From contig NZ_JHWL01000006.1 of assembly GCF_000622085.1 (NCBI RefSeq), forward strand, positions 1-64,000: a DNA stretch of 64,000 nt, read 5' to 3'. The notes beneath the pieces are model-generated. The model ran no database searches and had not been told where the DNA came from. It saw only the letters and a program-made list of their open reading frames with translations. Made by a program: the position numbers and the translations under genes. Shown here in pieces: positions 24,229 to 33,548 of the stretch; the stretch's first letter is position 1; each line of letters opens with the position of its first letter. The DNA is from Butyrivibrio proteoclasticus P6B7. Its GTDB lineage: Bacteria; Bacillota; Clostridia; Lachnospirales; Lachnospiraceae.

Positions 24229-26277
24229 TTACTGATCCCAGGTCCTCATATTCTTCTTAAATTCAAAGCCCAGCATAGTGATATCATCAAACTGATCCGC
24301 ATCGCCCTTAAAGGCATTGACGCTGGCTGAAACCCCTGCAAGAGTGTCCTGAATGGAATCGTTCTTAACCACATTTAGAACCTCGATCATCCTGTCTGTA
24401 CCATACTGCTCAACGTTCTCATTAATGGCCTCAGGAACACCGTCAGTATATACAAAGAGCTTATCTCCAGGATTCAAGGTAATCTCATACTCCTTGGCCT
24501 TTAGATTCTCCATGGCTGCAAGAGCAAGGCTGTGCTTATCCTTTAAAAGCTCGTAGTCTCCGCCGGCACGCATGATGGCAGGATACTCATGGCCTGCGTT
24601 GGCGCACTTCATAACACCGGTACAAAGATCTATGATTCCAATCCACACAGTGACAAACATCTCAGCGTCATTACCTTCGCAGAGGGCATTATTAGCCTTG
24701 TATATGATCTCTGCAGGCTCCAGTCCTGATTCAGCAAGGCTTCTTATGGCGGTCTTACTTCTCATCATGAAAAGAGCTGCCGGAATACCCTTTCCGGATA
24801 CATCAGCAATAACAAGGGCCATCCTACTCATATCAATGAAAAAGAAATCATAGAAGTCGCCACCAATTTCCTTGGCAGGCTTCATGGATGCATAGAGCTC
24901 AAACTCATCTCTTTCAGGGAACACAAAGGTCTTAGGAAGAGCGTTCTCCTGAATTGTCTTAGCAAAGATAAGCTCCTGTTCAATTCTCTTTTCCGCTGCA
25001 TCAATATAGCTCTTAAGAACCAGCACCGTCTGGTTAATATCATCAGAAAGAGACGCAAACTCAGAGGAGCTCCTGACCTGAACCACCTCGTTAAGATCAC
25101 CATTTGTGATTTTATTAAGAGACTTATTCACAAGCTGAATGTTTATAACAACAATCTGATTAACCAAAAAGGCGATCAGCACATAAATAACCGTGAACAA
25201 AAGAATGTCTGAAAGAGCCGTCTCATAGGCCATGGCGTTTCTGTACCAGTAAACCTCTTCATCCACCATGTAAACCACAAGGAACACATCCTTATCAGCT
25301 CTATCCACCCTGATAAGATAATTGTCATCATACATCCTGCCTTCAAAGGTCTTTCCCTCATAGCTCTTTGCCAGCTTGACCTTATCTTCCGGGATTCTGA
25401 CGCCCTTATGCCTCCCCTGAATGATACGGCCATCCTCTGTAAAGAAATCAAACTCCACATTACTCTGATCAGGAATATTGGTATCTCCAAGGAGATAGCG
25501 CTGTTTAAGATGTTCTGCTGACTTTTCCAGGGATAAGCAACTATTCTGATAGGCTGACTGATTCTGAAGGGTAAAAGAAAAAATGAAACTAAAGACAACA
25601 ACTATGGATGTTACAAGGAACAGCCACCGCTGGAATTTCTGAGATACTGAAATAGATTCCTCCGACCGCTTTACAAATGGATTCTTCCATTCACCGGTAA
25701 AGCACTGGAGCATTATAGAACAGCAGGCAAGACCAATTCCTGTAAAGATGATCATTGGAACAGAACAGGTCTTAACCACGGTAAAGGCCATACGCATGTC
25801 GCTTCTGTGGGTCACAAAAACGACATACATGTGAAACACCTCCATTACAGCACCCATAAAGAAAGCGTACACAGGAGATGGCTTCTTGCCTCTAAAAACT
25901 TTTTTATTCATAAGAAGGGCCACAAAGCCCGCAAGACACGTGGAAACAGAGCAGGCGACCCTTGTGTAGGTACCTACACCAAAATAAGTACCAGCGATAT
26001 ATCTTTCTACACCGCCGATAAGACCTGCGATCACACCAGCATAAGGTGAAAAGAAAAGGCCTGCAATAAGAGGTCCCAAATCCCTTACGTTAATGATCAT
26101 ATCCCCGAAGGATACGCCATAATGGGTGGCCAGGATAGCACTTATTCCGTATATGATACCTATTGCCAGCTTGTGAAGTCTGTTAAGCCCATACTTTCTA
26201 GTCCACAGCCAGACCATGGCAGTGAAAAAGAGATACAACATTACCAGCAGGATCATTTTTATTATCATGATAATCAT
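24229..26277 (-). CDS. Membrane SpoIIE-type PP2C phosphatase with 5TMR-LYT sensor
   Basis: A 682-residue signalling protein. The N-terminus has the 5TM receptor of the LYT type (VRDLGPLIAGLFFSPYAGVI), then an outside loop flanked by helices, a HAMP-like segment (ITNGDLNEVVQVRSSSEF), a short coiled coil and a C-terminal SpoIIE/RsbU-type serine phosphatase (KEIGGDFYDFFFIDM, VIADVSGKGIPAALFMM, NAGHEYPAIM, LFVYTDGVPEA). Such proteins dephosphorylate anti-anti-sigma factors to switch on alternative sigma factors, but no partner gene is adjacent. The metal-binding Asp residues appear intact. Confidence 0.92.
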   Translation of the reverse strand: MIIMIIKMILLVMLYLFFTAMVWLWTRKYGLNRLHKLAIGIIYGISAILATHYGVSFGDMIINVRDLGPLIAGLFFSPYAGVIAGLIGGVERYIAGTYFGVGTYTRVACSVSTCLAGFVALLMNKKVFRGKKPSPVYAFFMGAVMEVFHMYVVFVTHRSDMRMAFTVVKTCSVPMIIFTGIGLACCSIMLQCFTGEWKNPFVKRSEESISVSQKFQRWLFLVTSIVVVFSFIFSFTLQNQSAYQNSCLSLEKSAEHLKQRYLLGDTNIPDQSNVEFDFFTEDGRIIQGRHKGVRIPEDKVKLAKSYEGKTFEGRMYDDNYLIRVDRADKDVFLVVYMVDEEVYWYRNAMAYETALSDILLFTVIYVLIAFLVNQIVVINIQLVNKSLNKITNGDLNEVVQVRSSSEFASLSDDINQTVLVLKSYIDAAEKRIEQELIFAKTIQENALPKTFVFPERDEFELYASMKPAKEIGGDFYDFFFIDMSRMALVIADVSGKGIPAALFMMRSKTAIRSLAESGLEPAEIIYKANNALCEGNDAEMFVTVWIGIIDLCTGVMKCANAGHEYPAIMRAGGDYELLKDKHSLALAAMENLKAKEYEITLNPGDKLFVYTDGVPEAINENVEQYGTDRMIEVLNVVKNDSIQDTLAGVSASVNAFKGDADQFDDITMLGFEFKKNMRTWDQ

Positions 26278-26316
26278 CTAACCGCGCTCCGTTTTCTATA
26301 AAGCACACTCTGTTAA

Positions 26317-27243
26317 TTATCTGGATGAAAGAGCATCCGCTATATCTTTTTTCATATCAAGAACTGCTGCTCTGGCAGCTTCTCCAACCTTACCGTCAGC
26401 AAACTTACTGTAAGCCTCGCTCTTCCAGGCTGCAATTATTCCTCTTGAAGAATTGACGATAGCGCCAAGACCATCCTTATTAAAGAAATGAACAAGATCT
26501 GCACCCTTGCCGCCCTGAGCTCCATAGCCAGGTACAAGAATGTAGGCATGTGGCATGATATCCCTAAGAACCTTACCCATTTCTGGATAAGTAGCCCCAA
26601 CAACAGCTCCAACATTACTATAAGAACCATCCATGGACTCAAGGCCCCATTTTTCTACCATTTCGCCCATATGCTCATATATAGGTCTTCCATCCACAAG
26701 CTTATCCTGAAGCTCTCCACTTGATGGATTAGAAGTCTTAACAAGAACAAAGATTCCTCTGTCCTCTTTGTTACATACATTTATAAATGGCTTAACACCA
26801 TCTGAACCAAGGTAAGGATTAACAGTTGCAAAATCCTCATCAAATCCTCTAAAGCTGTTACCACCGATTGTTACACTTCCAAGATGACCGATAGCATAGG
26901 CTTCTGAAGTGGATCCAATGTCACCTCTTTTAATATCTCCAATAACTACAAGACCCTTTTCCTTACAGTAATCCACAGTCTTCTTATAGGTGATAAGTCC
27001 TGGAATACCAAGAGTTTCATACATTGCAATCTGTGGCTTAACAGCAGGAACAAGGTCGTAAATGTTATCAATTATCTCTTTATTGAACTGCCAGAAGGCT
27101 TCTGCAGCGCCTTCGAGATTCTCTCCCTTTTCCTCAAAACATCTTTTCTTGACCACGTCCGGTACAAAATCCAACTTAGGATCAAGTCCCACAACAATAG
27201 GTGCACCAGTAGCTTCAATCTTGTCAATCAACTTCGAAATCAT
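26317..27243 (-). CDS. pyrF: Orotidine 5'-phosphate decarboxylase, long (type 2) form
   Basis: A 308-residue enzyme that converts OMP to UMP. The length and motifs (VVGLDPKLDFVP; the catalytic segment VIGDIKRGDIGSTSEAY; YILVPGYGAQGGKGADL) fit the longer PyrF subfamily. It lies between a response regulator and a phosphatase gene, distant from pyrE (18785). ATG 27243 has AAGGA about 11 bases upstream. Confidence 0.96.
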   Translation of the reverse strand: MISKLIDKIEATGAPIVVGLDPKLDFVPDVVKKRCFEEKGENLEGAAEAFWQFNKEIIDNIYDLVPAVKPQIAMYETLGIPGLITYKKTVDYCKEKGLVVIGDIKRGDIGSTSEAYAIGHLGSVTIGGNSFRGFDEDFATVNPYLGSDGVKPFINVCNKEDRGIFVLVKTSNPSSGELQDKLVDGRPIYEHMGEMVEKWGLESMDGSYSNVGAVVGATYPEMGKVLRDIMPHAYILVPGYGAQGGKGADLVHFFNKDGLGAIVNSSRGIIAAWKSEAYSKFADGKVGEAARAAVLDMKKDIADALSSR

Positions 27244-27266
27244 AAAATAGTTAGTCCTTCCCCAGG

Positions 27267-28034
27267 TTATTTTTTGTATTCAGCTATTGCAAAGTAGTCA
27301 TCAATTGATCCTATAAGCTTTTCCTTAGGCATAGACTTAAGAAGGTATTTCTCTGGCTTTAGATTAACAACCTTCATAACGCTTTCTTTATCGTCTTTTG
27401 CAGTAAGGAAAATAACGGGTAGATCTTTGAGTTTGTCGTTTTCACGGATTTCTTTAAGAACGTCCGGACCACTCATAACAGGCATCTCATAGTCAAGCAA
27501 AATGAGATCCACAGGGGTCTGGGCAAGGAAAGACAGAGCTATCTTCCCAGAACTTGCCATATAGACATGGTATTTTACAGAAAGCCATGTCTTCATCATT
27601 CTGAGCATAGCACCATCATCATCGATGATAAGTATTTTCTTTCTAAGGCTGTCATCCACGGCGCTGTAATCCACCAGTGTATCCAGCTTCTCAGCAAGGA
27701 TTTTAACATCAAGAGGTCGTAGATAGGTCTCCTGAACCTTCTCCTTACCAATGATGGCAAGGGCCAGATCCAGCTCCTCTCTATTACCGATAAGATGAAG
27801 GTCGAATCGCTCAGTATCAATAGCCTCGCGAATATAGGTAAAGAGCTGTGAACCTTCCTTGGACATTTCGCCAAGATATAAAACATATATCTTAGGTCTG
27901 TCTTCGATGGCATTAATAGCCACCTGACTAGGCTCTGCACATATAACTGCATAGCCTTCCTTTTCCAGTCCTTTTGCGATTGCATTTACCATGAAACTCT
28001 TTTCATGACCAATTAGGAGAACCCGTTTATCCAT
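27267..28034 (-). CDS. Response regulator with pseudo-receiver plus active receiver
   Basis: A 255-residue protein with two receiver-like folds and no DNA-binding domain. The N-terminal half (VLLIGHEKSFMVNAIAKGL) lacks the acidic pair and the phosphorylated Asp (VLYLGEM). The C-terminal receiver is complete: IDDD, LILLDYEMPVMSGPDV, FLTAKD and a Lys later. I use ATG 28034 (AAGGATG upstream). It follows the hybrid kinase gene by 30 bases and probably takes phosphate from it. Output must go through protein contact. Confidence 0.88.
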   Translation of the reverse strand: MDKRVLLIGHEKSFMVNAIAKGLEKEGYAVICAEPSQVAINAIEDRPKIYVLYLGEMSKEGSQLFTYIREAIDTERFDLHLIGNREELDLALAIIGKEKVQETYLRPLDVKILAEKLDTLVDYSAVDDSLRKKILIIDDDGAMLRMMKTWLSVKYHVYMASSGKIALSFLAQTPVDLILLDYEMPVMSGPDVLKEIRENDKLKDLPVIFLTAKDDKESVMKVVNLKPEKYLLKSMPKEKLIGSIDDYFAIAEYKK

Positions 28035-28064
28035 AACAACATCCTTCCATAGCATGCACTACTT

Positions 28065-31000
28065 CTACAATATATTTAAAAGTCCATCTCTGTCAACTGC
28101 TGCCATAAGTCGCTTAACTTCGTTGTATTTCTCCTTACTTCCCTCAGGAATCTGGTAGTCATCAAGCATCTTAAGGATGTCATCAGCGCTGTCAAAATAG
28201 GAGGCTGATACAAATTCCTTGATGGATGCAAATGCACTTTCCAGCTCCTCTACAGGAATCTCAGGCTTAGCTTCTTCCTCTTCCTCGAATAAAGAGCTAA
28301 GCTTTACAAGATAGCTTCTGTAGAGCTCCAAAAGTTCTGGAGTAAGCTCTTTTATCTTCTCCTGATTCCTTTCGTTACCACAGCGTTCAAGGAATTCAGC
28401 CTGCTCTGAAAGCTCTATGGCACCAATTGCCTTGGCAGAGCTCTTAAGTCCGTGTACATAAATAGTATAGTTGTGAAGGTCTCTTTCTCTTTCGTACTTC
28501 TCGATAAGGCCGGACCTTTCGTCGATGGCCATTCTGAAATCCTTCATAACATCCCTTGCTACATCAGCAGATCCGCAGCGGGAAATTGCTTCTTCTATAT
28601 CTACGCCGGTAACCTTAAGAAGATCAGCCATGGCTTCCTTCTGTCTCTCATCCTCTTCTGCTGCATCGGAGACGAATCTTTCATCTCCTGGCATGATCAC
28701 CTTATCCTCAGGCAGATACATAAGGATCATCTCTTCAAGCTTCTTAGGATCCACAGGCTTACTCATATAGTTGGCAAAGCCTTCTCTTACGTACATCTCA
28801 CGGGATCCTGATATAGCATTGGCTGTAAGAGCAATGATTGGCGTTTCCTTATTAAGATTATCAGATAGCTCTTCCATGGCGTGGAAGGTCTGAATTCCGT
28901 CCATCTCAGGCATTCTGTGATCAAGAAAGATAATGTCGTATTTCTTTTTCTTGACCTTCTCAATTGCTTCAATTCCGCTGGTGGCTGTATCGATGCCGAT
29001 CTTGGTCTGCTTAAGAAGACCCTCGATAACCGTAAGATTGGTCTTGGTATCATCCACCACAAGGATCTTACAGTCTGGTGCATGGAAGCTTTCTCTGTAG
29101 TCGTTGGCATTTTTAAGAGACTCTTTGTAGGTCTTGGTGAAGTCGCCTATAGGTTCATAGTCAACAACTCGCTGAATAACATTGAAGGAGAATTCTGAAC
29201 CCTTTCCGTATTCGCTCTTTACATCCAGCTTGGAGTCCATCATATCCAGCAGTCTGTTAACGATATTGATTCCAAGTCCGGTACCCTCGATGGTTCTGTT
29301 CCTCTTTTCATCAATTCTCTCAAAGGCTGCTGAGAGCTTATCCATATCCTCTTCTCTGATTCCGATTCCGGTATCTATGACCTTTATCTTGAGGTAGATA
29401 TCCGATGTTTCCTCGAACTCATTGCTGTCGCTTTCAACTTCCTCATAGTCAACATCAAGGGTAACTTTTCCCTTCTCGGTATATTTGATGGCATTGGTAA
29501 GGATATTCATGATACACTGCTTGATCCTGACCTCATCACCAAACAAAACATGTGGAATATTCTCATTTACGTTTATGCTAAATTCAAGCTTCTTTTCATC
29601 AGCCTTAACTGTAGCCATATTAACCAGGTCGTTAATAACTGAGCTAAGATCATATTCAACTGGCACAAGCTCAAGCTTATCCGCCTCGATCTTGGAGAAG
29701 TCAAGGACATCATTGATAAGGGCCAAAAGAGTTTTACCAGAGTTCTGAATATCCCTTGCATACTGAAGCACAGTCTCATCCTTGGTCTCCCTAAGGATCA
29801 TCTCATCGAAACCAAGAACTGCATTGATAGGAGTTCTGATCTCATGGGAGATATTTGAAAGGAACCTGGACTTGGCCTCGTTGGCAGATTTTTCAACCTG
29901 CAACTGATCCTCAATAGTCTGTCTTGATTTAACCAGCTCAATATATTCAATCAGTCTGTAGAAGGTCAGATCCACCGCCTTATACAAATCCTCGATCTCA
30001 TCATTGGTCTCTATCTCAAGATTATGAACCTGATCAACGCTCTTGCTGATATCAGGATCCTTGGAATTATAAATAGCCGACACTGCCATAGACAATTCCA
30101 TGATAGGGTTCGCAATTCTTCGTTGGGCATACCTGTTAACTAGAATAGCCATAGGTATTACTATGATAGAGATCAGCATGGCCAGCTTAACACTAAACTG
30201 GAGATTGCTAAGAAAGCCAAACATCGGTCCACTGATGCCATCCGTATATAGCTCTGCCTCCAGCTGGGCTCCTATTCTGCCCTCCAGTCTTTCAGCGTTG
30301 TATACGTCCTTCCAGCGCTCTTCGTTATAAACTTCTCTTTCCTCAGACTTGCTGTACTTCATGTTAGGAATAAGAGTATTAGAAGCTATTTCTGCGGAAA
30401 ATCCAAGGATAATGGCCTCCAAAACAATGACCTGCATCACTACTCGGCCAAGCTTAGCCTTACCTTCCACCTTATATCTATCCATGTCAGAAAGATAGCT
30501 TGGGTCAACATAGTATATTCCATTTTCAAAATACAACTTGTACTTAGGTGGAAGCTTTTTAAGAATAAAGAAAACAGTAAAGCAGCCAAGAGCACATCCT
30601 GGAGTCTCATATATCAGGAACATAAATATCCTGCTAAGAGTAAGTCCACTTGCTGGGTTTCCTGCAAAAAGCCACAAGAGGACTCCCCAGAGATCCCCAA
30701 CGAGAAGCTGCATTATGATCATGATAGTGACAGTTTTACTGACGGTGCTAAAGCCTTTTCTTTTAGCCACAACATCAATAAAACATGCCACAACCAGATA
30801 TATAAATGTCATGTAGGAAAAACTACTATAGATAATAGAACGATATAAAAAGATAATAAGCACACTTATCATGCCTGGCACAGCTCCTCCAAGAGCGGTA
30901 ACAACCATGATAGGCACGTACTTAAGGCTATAAGCAATACCTGCCACCACGTCATTAGCACTCTCGAAGTAGAAAATGTGCTTATTGTACATAATAGAGA

Positions 31001-31094
31001 AATACGCAGTAAACAATATCATTATCGCGTGAGCTATAGTTCTTTTTGAAGCTTTTAGCTTACTGGTAGTATTTAAAATACCTCTTCTTCCCAT
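28065..31094 (-). CDS. Hybrid sensor histidine kinase with receiver and HPt domains
   Basis: A 1009-residue membrane kinase. The first 320 residues hold a multi-helix sensor region resembling 5TM receptors, then a HAMP-like region, a HisKA dimer with the H-box SNISHEIRTPINAV (near 420), an ATPase domain (GTGLGINIVNRLLD), a receiver (IIFLDHRMPEMDG) and an HPt domain with the phospho-His in YVHGLKSSAKAIGA. This is a full phosphorelay in one chain. The adjacent response regulator is the likely final target. Signal unknown. Confidence 0.93.
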   Translation of the reverse strand: MGRRGILNTTSKLKASKRTIAHAIMILFTAYFSIMYNKHIFYFESANDVVAGIAYSLKYVPIMVVTALGGAVPGMISVLIIFLYRSIIYSSFSYMTFIYLVVACFIDVVAKRKGFSTVSKTVTIMIIMQLLVGDLWGVLLWLFAGNPASGLTLSRIFMFLIYETPGCALGCFTVFFILKKLPPKYKLYFENGIYYVDPSYLSDMDRYKVEGKAKLGRVVMQVIVLEAIILGFSAEIASNTLIPNMKYSKSEEREVYNEERWKDVYNAERLEGRIGAQLEAELYTDGISGPMFGFLSNLQFSVKLAMLISIIVIPMAILVNRYAQRRIANPIMELSMAVSAIYNSKDPDISKSVDQVHNLEIETNDEIEDLYKAVDLTFYRLIEYIELVKSRQTIEDQLQVEKSANEAKSRFLSNISHEIRTPINAVLGFDEMILRETKDETVLQYARDIQNSGKTLLALINDVLDFSKIEADKLELVPVEYDLSSVINDLVNMATVKADEKKLEFSINVNENIPHVLFGDEVRIKQCIMNILTNAIKYTEKGKVTLDVDYEEVESDSNEFEETSDIYLKIKVIDTGIGIREEDMDKLSAAFERIDEKRNRTIEGTGLGINIVNRLLDMMDSKLDVKSEYGKGSEFSFNVIQRVVDYEPIGDFTKTYKESLKNANDYRESFHAPDCKILVVDDTKTNLTVIEGLLKQTKIGIDTATSGIEAIEKVKKKKYDIIFLDHRMPEMDGIQTFHAMEELSDNLNKETPIIALTANAISGSREMYVREGFANYMSKPVDPKKLEEMILMYLPEDKVIMPGDERFVSDAAEEDERQKEAMADLLKVTGVDIEEAISRCGSADVARDVMKDFRMAIDERSGLIEKYERERDLHNYTIYVHGLKSSAKAIGAIELSEQAEFLERCGNERNQEKIKELTPELLELYRSYLVKLSSLFEEEEEAKPEIPVEELESAFASIKEFVSASYFDSADDILKMLDDYQIPEGSKEKYNEVKRLMAAVDRDGLLNIL

Positions 31095-31124
31095 AGTAAT
31101 CCTTTACTCATTACGAGTCACATG

Positions 31125-32597
31125 TCACATTGTGCCGTCTCTATGCATAGAGAATTTATCCATTGGGTAGTTCTTAAGATTTTCTAATACTTTTCTGTCG
31201 TCAGCCTTGGAGATAAGTGTCTCTCTGGCTTTATTTATTTCTGATATATGTTTATGCCTTGATGGTCCGCCTACGCATCCGCCAGGACAAACCATACCTT
31301 CTATGAAGTCTTCTTCAAGCTTACCGAATTTAAGAAGTGTGAGGGCTTTCTTACATTCAAGGCCTCCGTGGGCTGCAAGGAGTTTGATTCCTTCTGTGTC
31401 TTCGCCCCTTTCCTTCATACATTCGATTACTGCATCTGCAACGCCTCCGCTGGATGCAAAGCGTTTTCCAAATACTGAGGATTCCTGATAGCTGTCAGTC
31501 ACAGGTTCAAACTTAACATCCTTAGATCTCATCAGGGCCCTTAACTCGCCGTAGGTCACTACAAAATCTGCATTGCCTTCAACAGATTTATCTGCCGCCT
31601 CTGCCTTCTTGGCGATACAAGGTCCAACAAAAACCGTTACGCAGCCAGGTCTTGTGGCCTTAAGGTATCTTGAGATGGCGCACATTGGAGAAACCGTGGA
31701 AGACATGTTCTCCTTGTACTGGTCCGGGAAGTGTTTCTTAAGCATGTTGATAAACGCTGGGCAACAGGAGGTGGTCATCTTGCGGCCTTCCTTGTGGGCC
31801 TCTGACCATTCCTCTGACTCATAGGCAGCAGTCATATCACCGCCAAGTCCTACCTCAACCATATCTGCAAATCCAAGCTTCTTAAGGCCTTCCTTAATAG
31901 ATGCCATGGAGATGTCTTCTCCAAACTGGCCCTCCGTAGCCGGTGCGCACATGGCAATAACTTCTTTTCCGGACTTAATTGCTTTTATAATGTCCACCAG
32001 GAAGGTCTTACTACCTATTGCTGCGAATGGACAGCTGTGAATGCAGTGACCACACTGGATACATTTATCTTCATCAATCTTGCAGTAGCCATATTCATCA
32101 TAGGTTATGGCCCCTACCGGACAAGCCTTCTTACAGGGCCTTTCAAGATGAACAATGGCGCTATATGGACAAGCCGCCGCACATCGTCCGCACTCTTTAC
32201 ACTTGGTTGGATCTATGTGCATGTGGGTGTCACCTGGATGAATTGCATCAAACTGACAGGAGTTAAGACAGGCCTTACCCATACAGAATCTGCAGTTATC
32301 TGTTACAGAATATGCTGAGATGGGACACTCGTCACAGGCCGGATCAATAACCTGTACAATGTTGGTGGAATCCGGATTGTACGTAGGATTCTGAGCCATT
32401 GCCAGATTAATCCTCTGTCTTACTATCTCCCTTTCCTTATAGATACAGCATCTGTACTCTGGCTTAGGTCCTGGAATAATCTTAAGGATAAGCTCCTCGA
32501 TATGCTCCTGATCAAGCTTATCGTCCCAGGCGAGCCTACAGACCTGCTCCATAATATTATGTTTAAAACGGTTCATGCTGACATCATTAGTAACCAT
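31125..32597 (-). CDS. [FeFe]-hydrogenase-like protein, group-B type
   Basis: A 490-residue iron-sulfur protein. After an N-terminal Cys-rich region come two ferredoxin cluster motifs (CKECGRCAAACPYSAI and CIQCGHCIHSCPF) and an H-cluster domain. The H-cluster motifs are TTSCCPAFINML, VGPCIAKKAEA and GMVCPGGCVGGPSRH; the second and third differ from group A (MPCxxK and MACPGGC...), matching monomeric group B enzymes of anaerobes, whose physiological role is uncertain. The hydE/F/G maturases are not in this window. ATG 32597 has AGGGGA upstream. Confidence 0.85.
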   Translation of the reverse strand: MVTNDVSMNRFKHNIMEQVCRLAWDDKLDQEHIEELILKIIPGPKPEYRCCIYKEREIVRQRINLAMAQNPTYNPDSTNIVQVIDPACDECPISAYSVTDNCRFCMGKACLNSCQFDAIHPGDTHMHIDPTKCKECGRCAAACPYSAIVHLERPCKKACPVGAITYDEYGYCKIDEDKCIQCGHCIHSCPFAAIGSKTFLVDIIKAIKSGKEVIAMCAPATEGQFGEDISMASIKEGLKKLGFADMVEVGLGGDMTAAYESEEWSEAHKEGRKMTTSCCPAFINMLKKHFPDQYKENMSSTVSPMCAISRYLKATRPGCVTVFVGPCIAKKAEAADKSVEGNADFVVTYGELRALMRSKDVKFEPVTDSYQESSVFGKRFASSGGVADAVIECMKERGEDTEGIKLLAAHGGLECKKALTLLKFGKLEEDFIEGMVCPGGCVGGPSRHKHISEINKARETLISKADDRKVLENLKNYPMDKFSMHRDGTM

Positions 32598-32676
32598 ATA
32601 ATCCCCTACCTTTTCCCTAACAATACTGCCATTTATATGTTTCTATTCATATCATTGACCAAACTTATCATAATGA

Positions 32677-33264
32677 TCATTCTGCGGAAAGATCTATCAC
32701 TCTGCCAAAGTTAAGACCTGTAGTATCCGTAGCTGTCATAACCAGTGGACCTGACCCCTGCTTATCTCTTATGTAATCTATAGCAAGCTTTCTGTCCTGA
32801 TCATCAAGCCCTTCCAAAGGCTCATCCATTACAAGAAGGTCATTGGGTATCATTGTTGCCCTTACTATTGATACAAACCTTCTGTCTCTCTTAGACAGCT
32901 CTTTTACCTTCTTATCTATATTCTCAGGAGCTATAAACCTTGAAAGCTCTTCATAGGCCGTCTCCCTGAATATCTTCTTACTGACCATAGCCACGTTATC
33001 CACTGCTGTAAAGTCTTCGCAGAGCCTGTCGTCCTGGAAAACCGTGCCATAGCAGATGTATGGATATTTGTAATCTCCAAGGAGCTTGATGTAGCCTGTA
33101 TCCGCCTTCTCAAGTCCTAAGAGGATCCTTATAAGTGTTGTCTTTCCGGAGCCCTCAGCTCCTGTAATAATGTAAGAATGCTCTGATTCTATTTCCAAAC
33201 TGAAATTATCAAGTACCTTAACTGCCCCAAATGTCTTACTTACGTCTTTAATCTCGATTGTCAC
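32677..33264 (-). CDS. Short ABC ATPase with degenerate signature and H-loop
   Basis: A 195-residue nucleotide-binding protein of the SsuB/TauB type. Walker A (GAEGSGKTT), Q-loop (GTVFQDD) and Walker B (LLVMDEPLEGLDD) are good, but the LSGGQ signature reads LSKRDRR and the H-loop reads VMTATDTTG with no His. ATP hydrolysis by the standard mechanism is doubtful. It lies 17 bases after a truncated permease gene and next to larB, suggesting a reduced or repurposed transporter. Confidence 0.8.
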   Translation of the reverse strand: MTIEIKDVSKTFGAVKVLDNFSLEIESEHSYIITGAEGSGKTTLIRILLGLEKADTGYIKLLGDYKYPYICYGTVFQDDRLCEDFTAVDNVAMVSKKIFRETAYEELSRFIAPENIDKKVKELSKRDRRFVSIVRATMIPNDLLVMDEPLEGLDDQDRKLAIDYIRDKQGSGPLVMTATDTTGLNFGRVIDLSAE

Positions 33265-33281
33265 GTTATGTCCCTTTACTG

Positions 33282-33533
33282 TTAAAAAATAATATATAGT
33301 CCGATTCCAAGGATTAGTCCAATTGGCGCTCCAACTCTGATGTTCTTAAGAAATGGAGCTGTAAGTCCCGGAATATAGATGTATCTGATCTGCCTGTCTG
33401 TAGGCATCCTAAAGGTCTTGGCCATTTCCAAAAGGGCCTTGTCAATATCTTTTACCCCAAACAATGCTGTAAATGCTACTGTAAGTACAAGTCCCAGCAA
33501 AAGACCTGTCAAAATGCTGCTAAATAACGTCAT
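33282..33533 (-). CDS. Truncated ABC permease (half domain)
   Basis: An 83-residue protein matching only the C-terminal half of an SsuC/TauC-type permease: one helix, the EAA-loop-like segment LLEMAKTFRMPTDRQIRYIY, then another helix. The frame is clean with a start at 33533 and no sign of the N-terminal half upstream, where larB begins 15 bases away. It may be a decayed gene or a real minimal subunit kept with the degenerate ATPase. Confidence 0.65.
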   Translation of the reverse strand: MTLFSSILTGLLLGLVLTVAFTALFGVKDIDKALLEMAKTFRMPTDRQIRYIYIPGLTAPFLKNIRVGAPIGLILGIGLYIIF

Positions 33534-33548
33534 TTCTAAACTCCCGCC

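Noticed and set aside
31121-31139. CATGTCACATTGTGCCGTC, 15 of 19 match to the AraC-type palindrome
   Set aside because: It overlaps the end of the hydrogenase gene ahead of the kinase gene, one half site is broken, and the genes have no link to sugar use; chance match is more likely.
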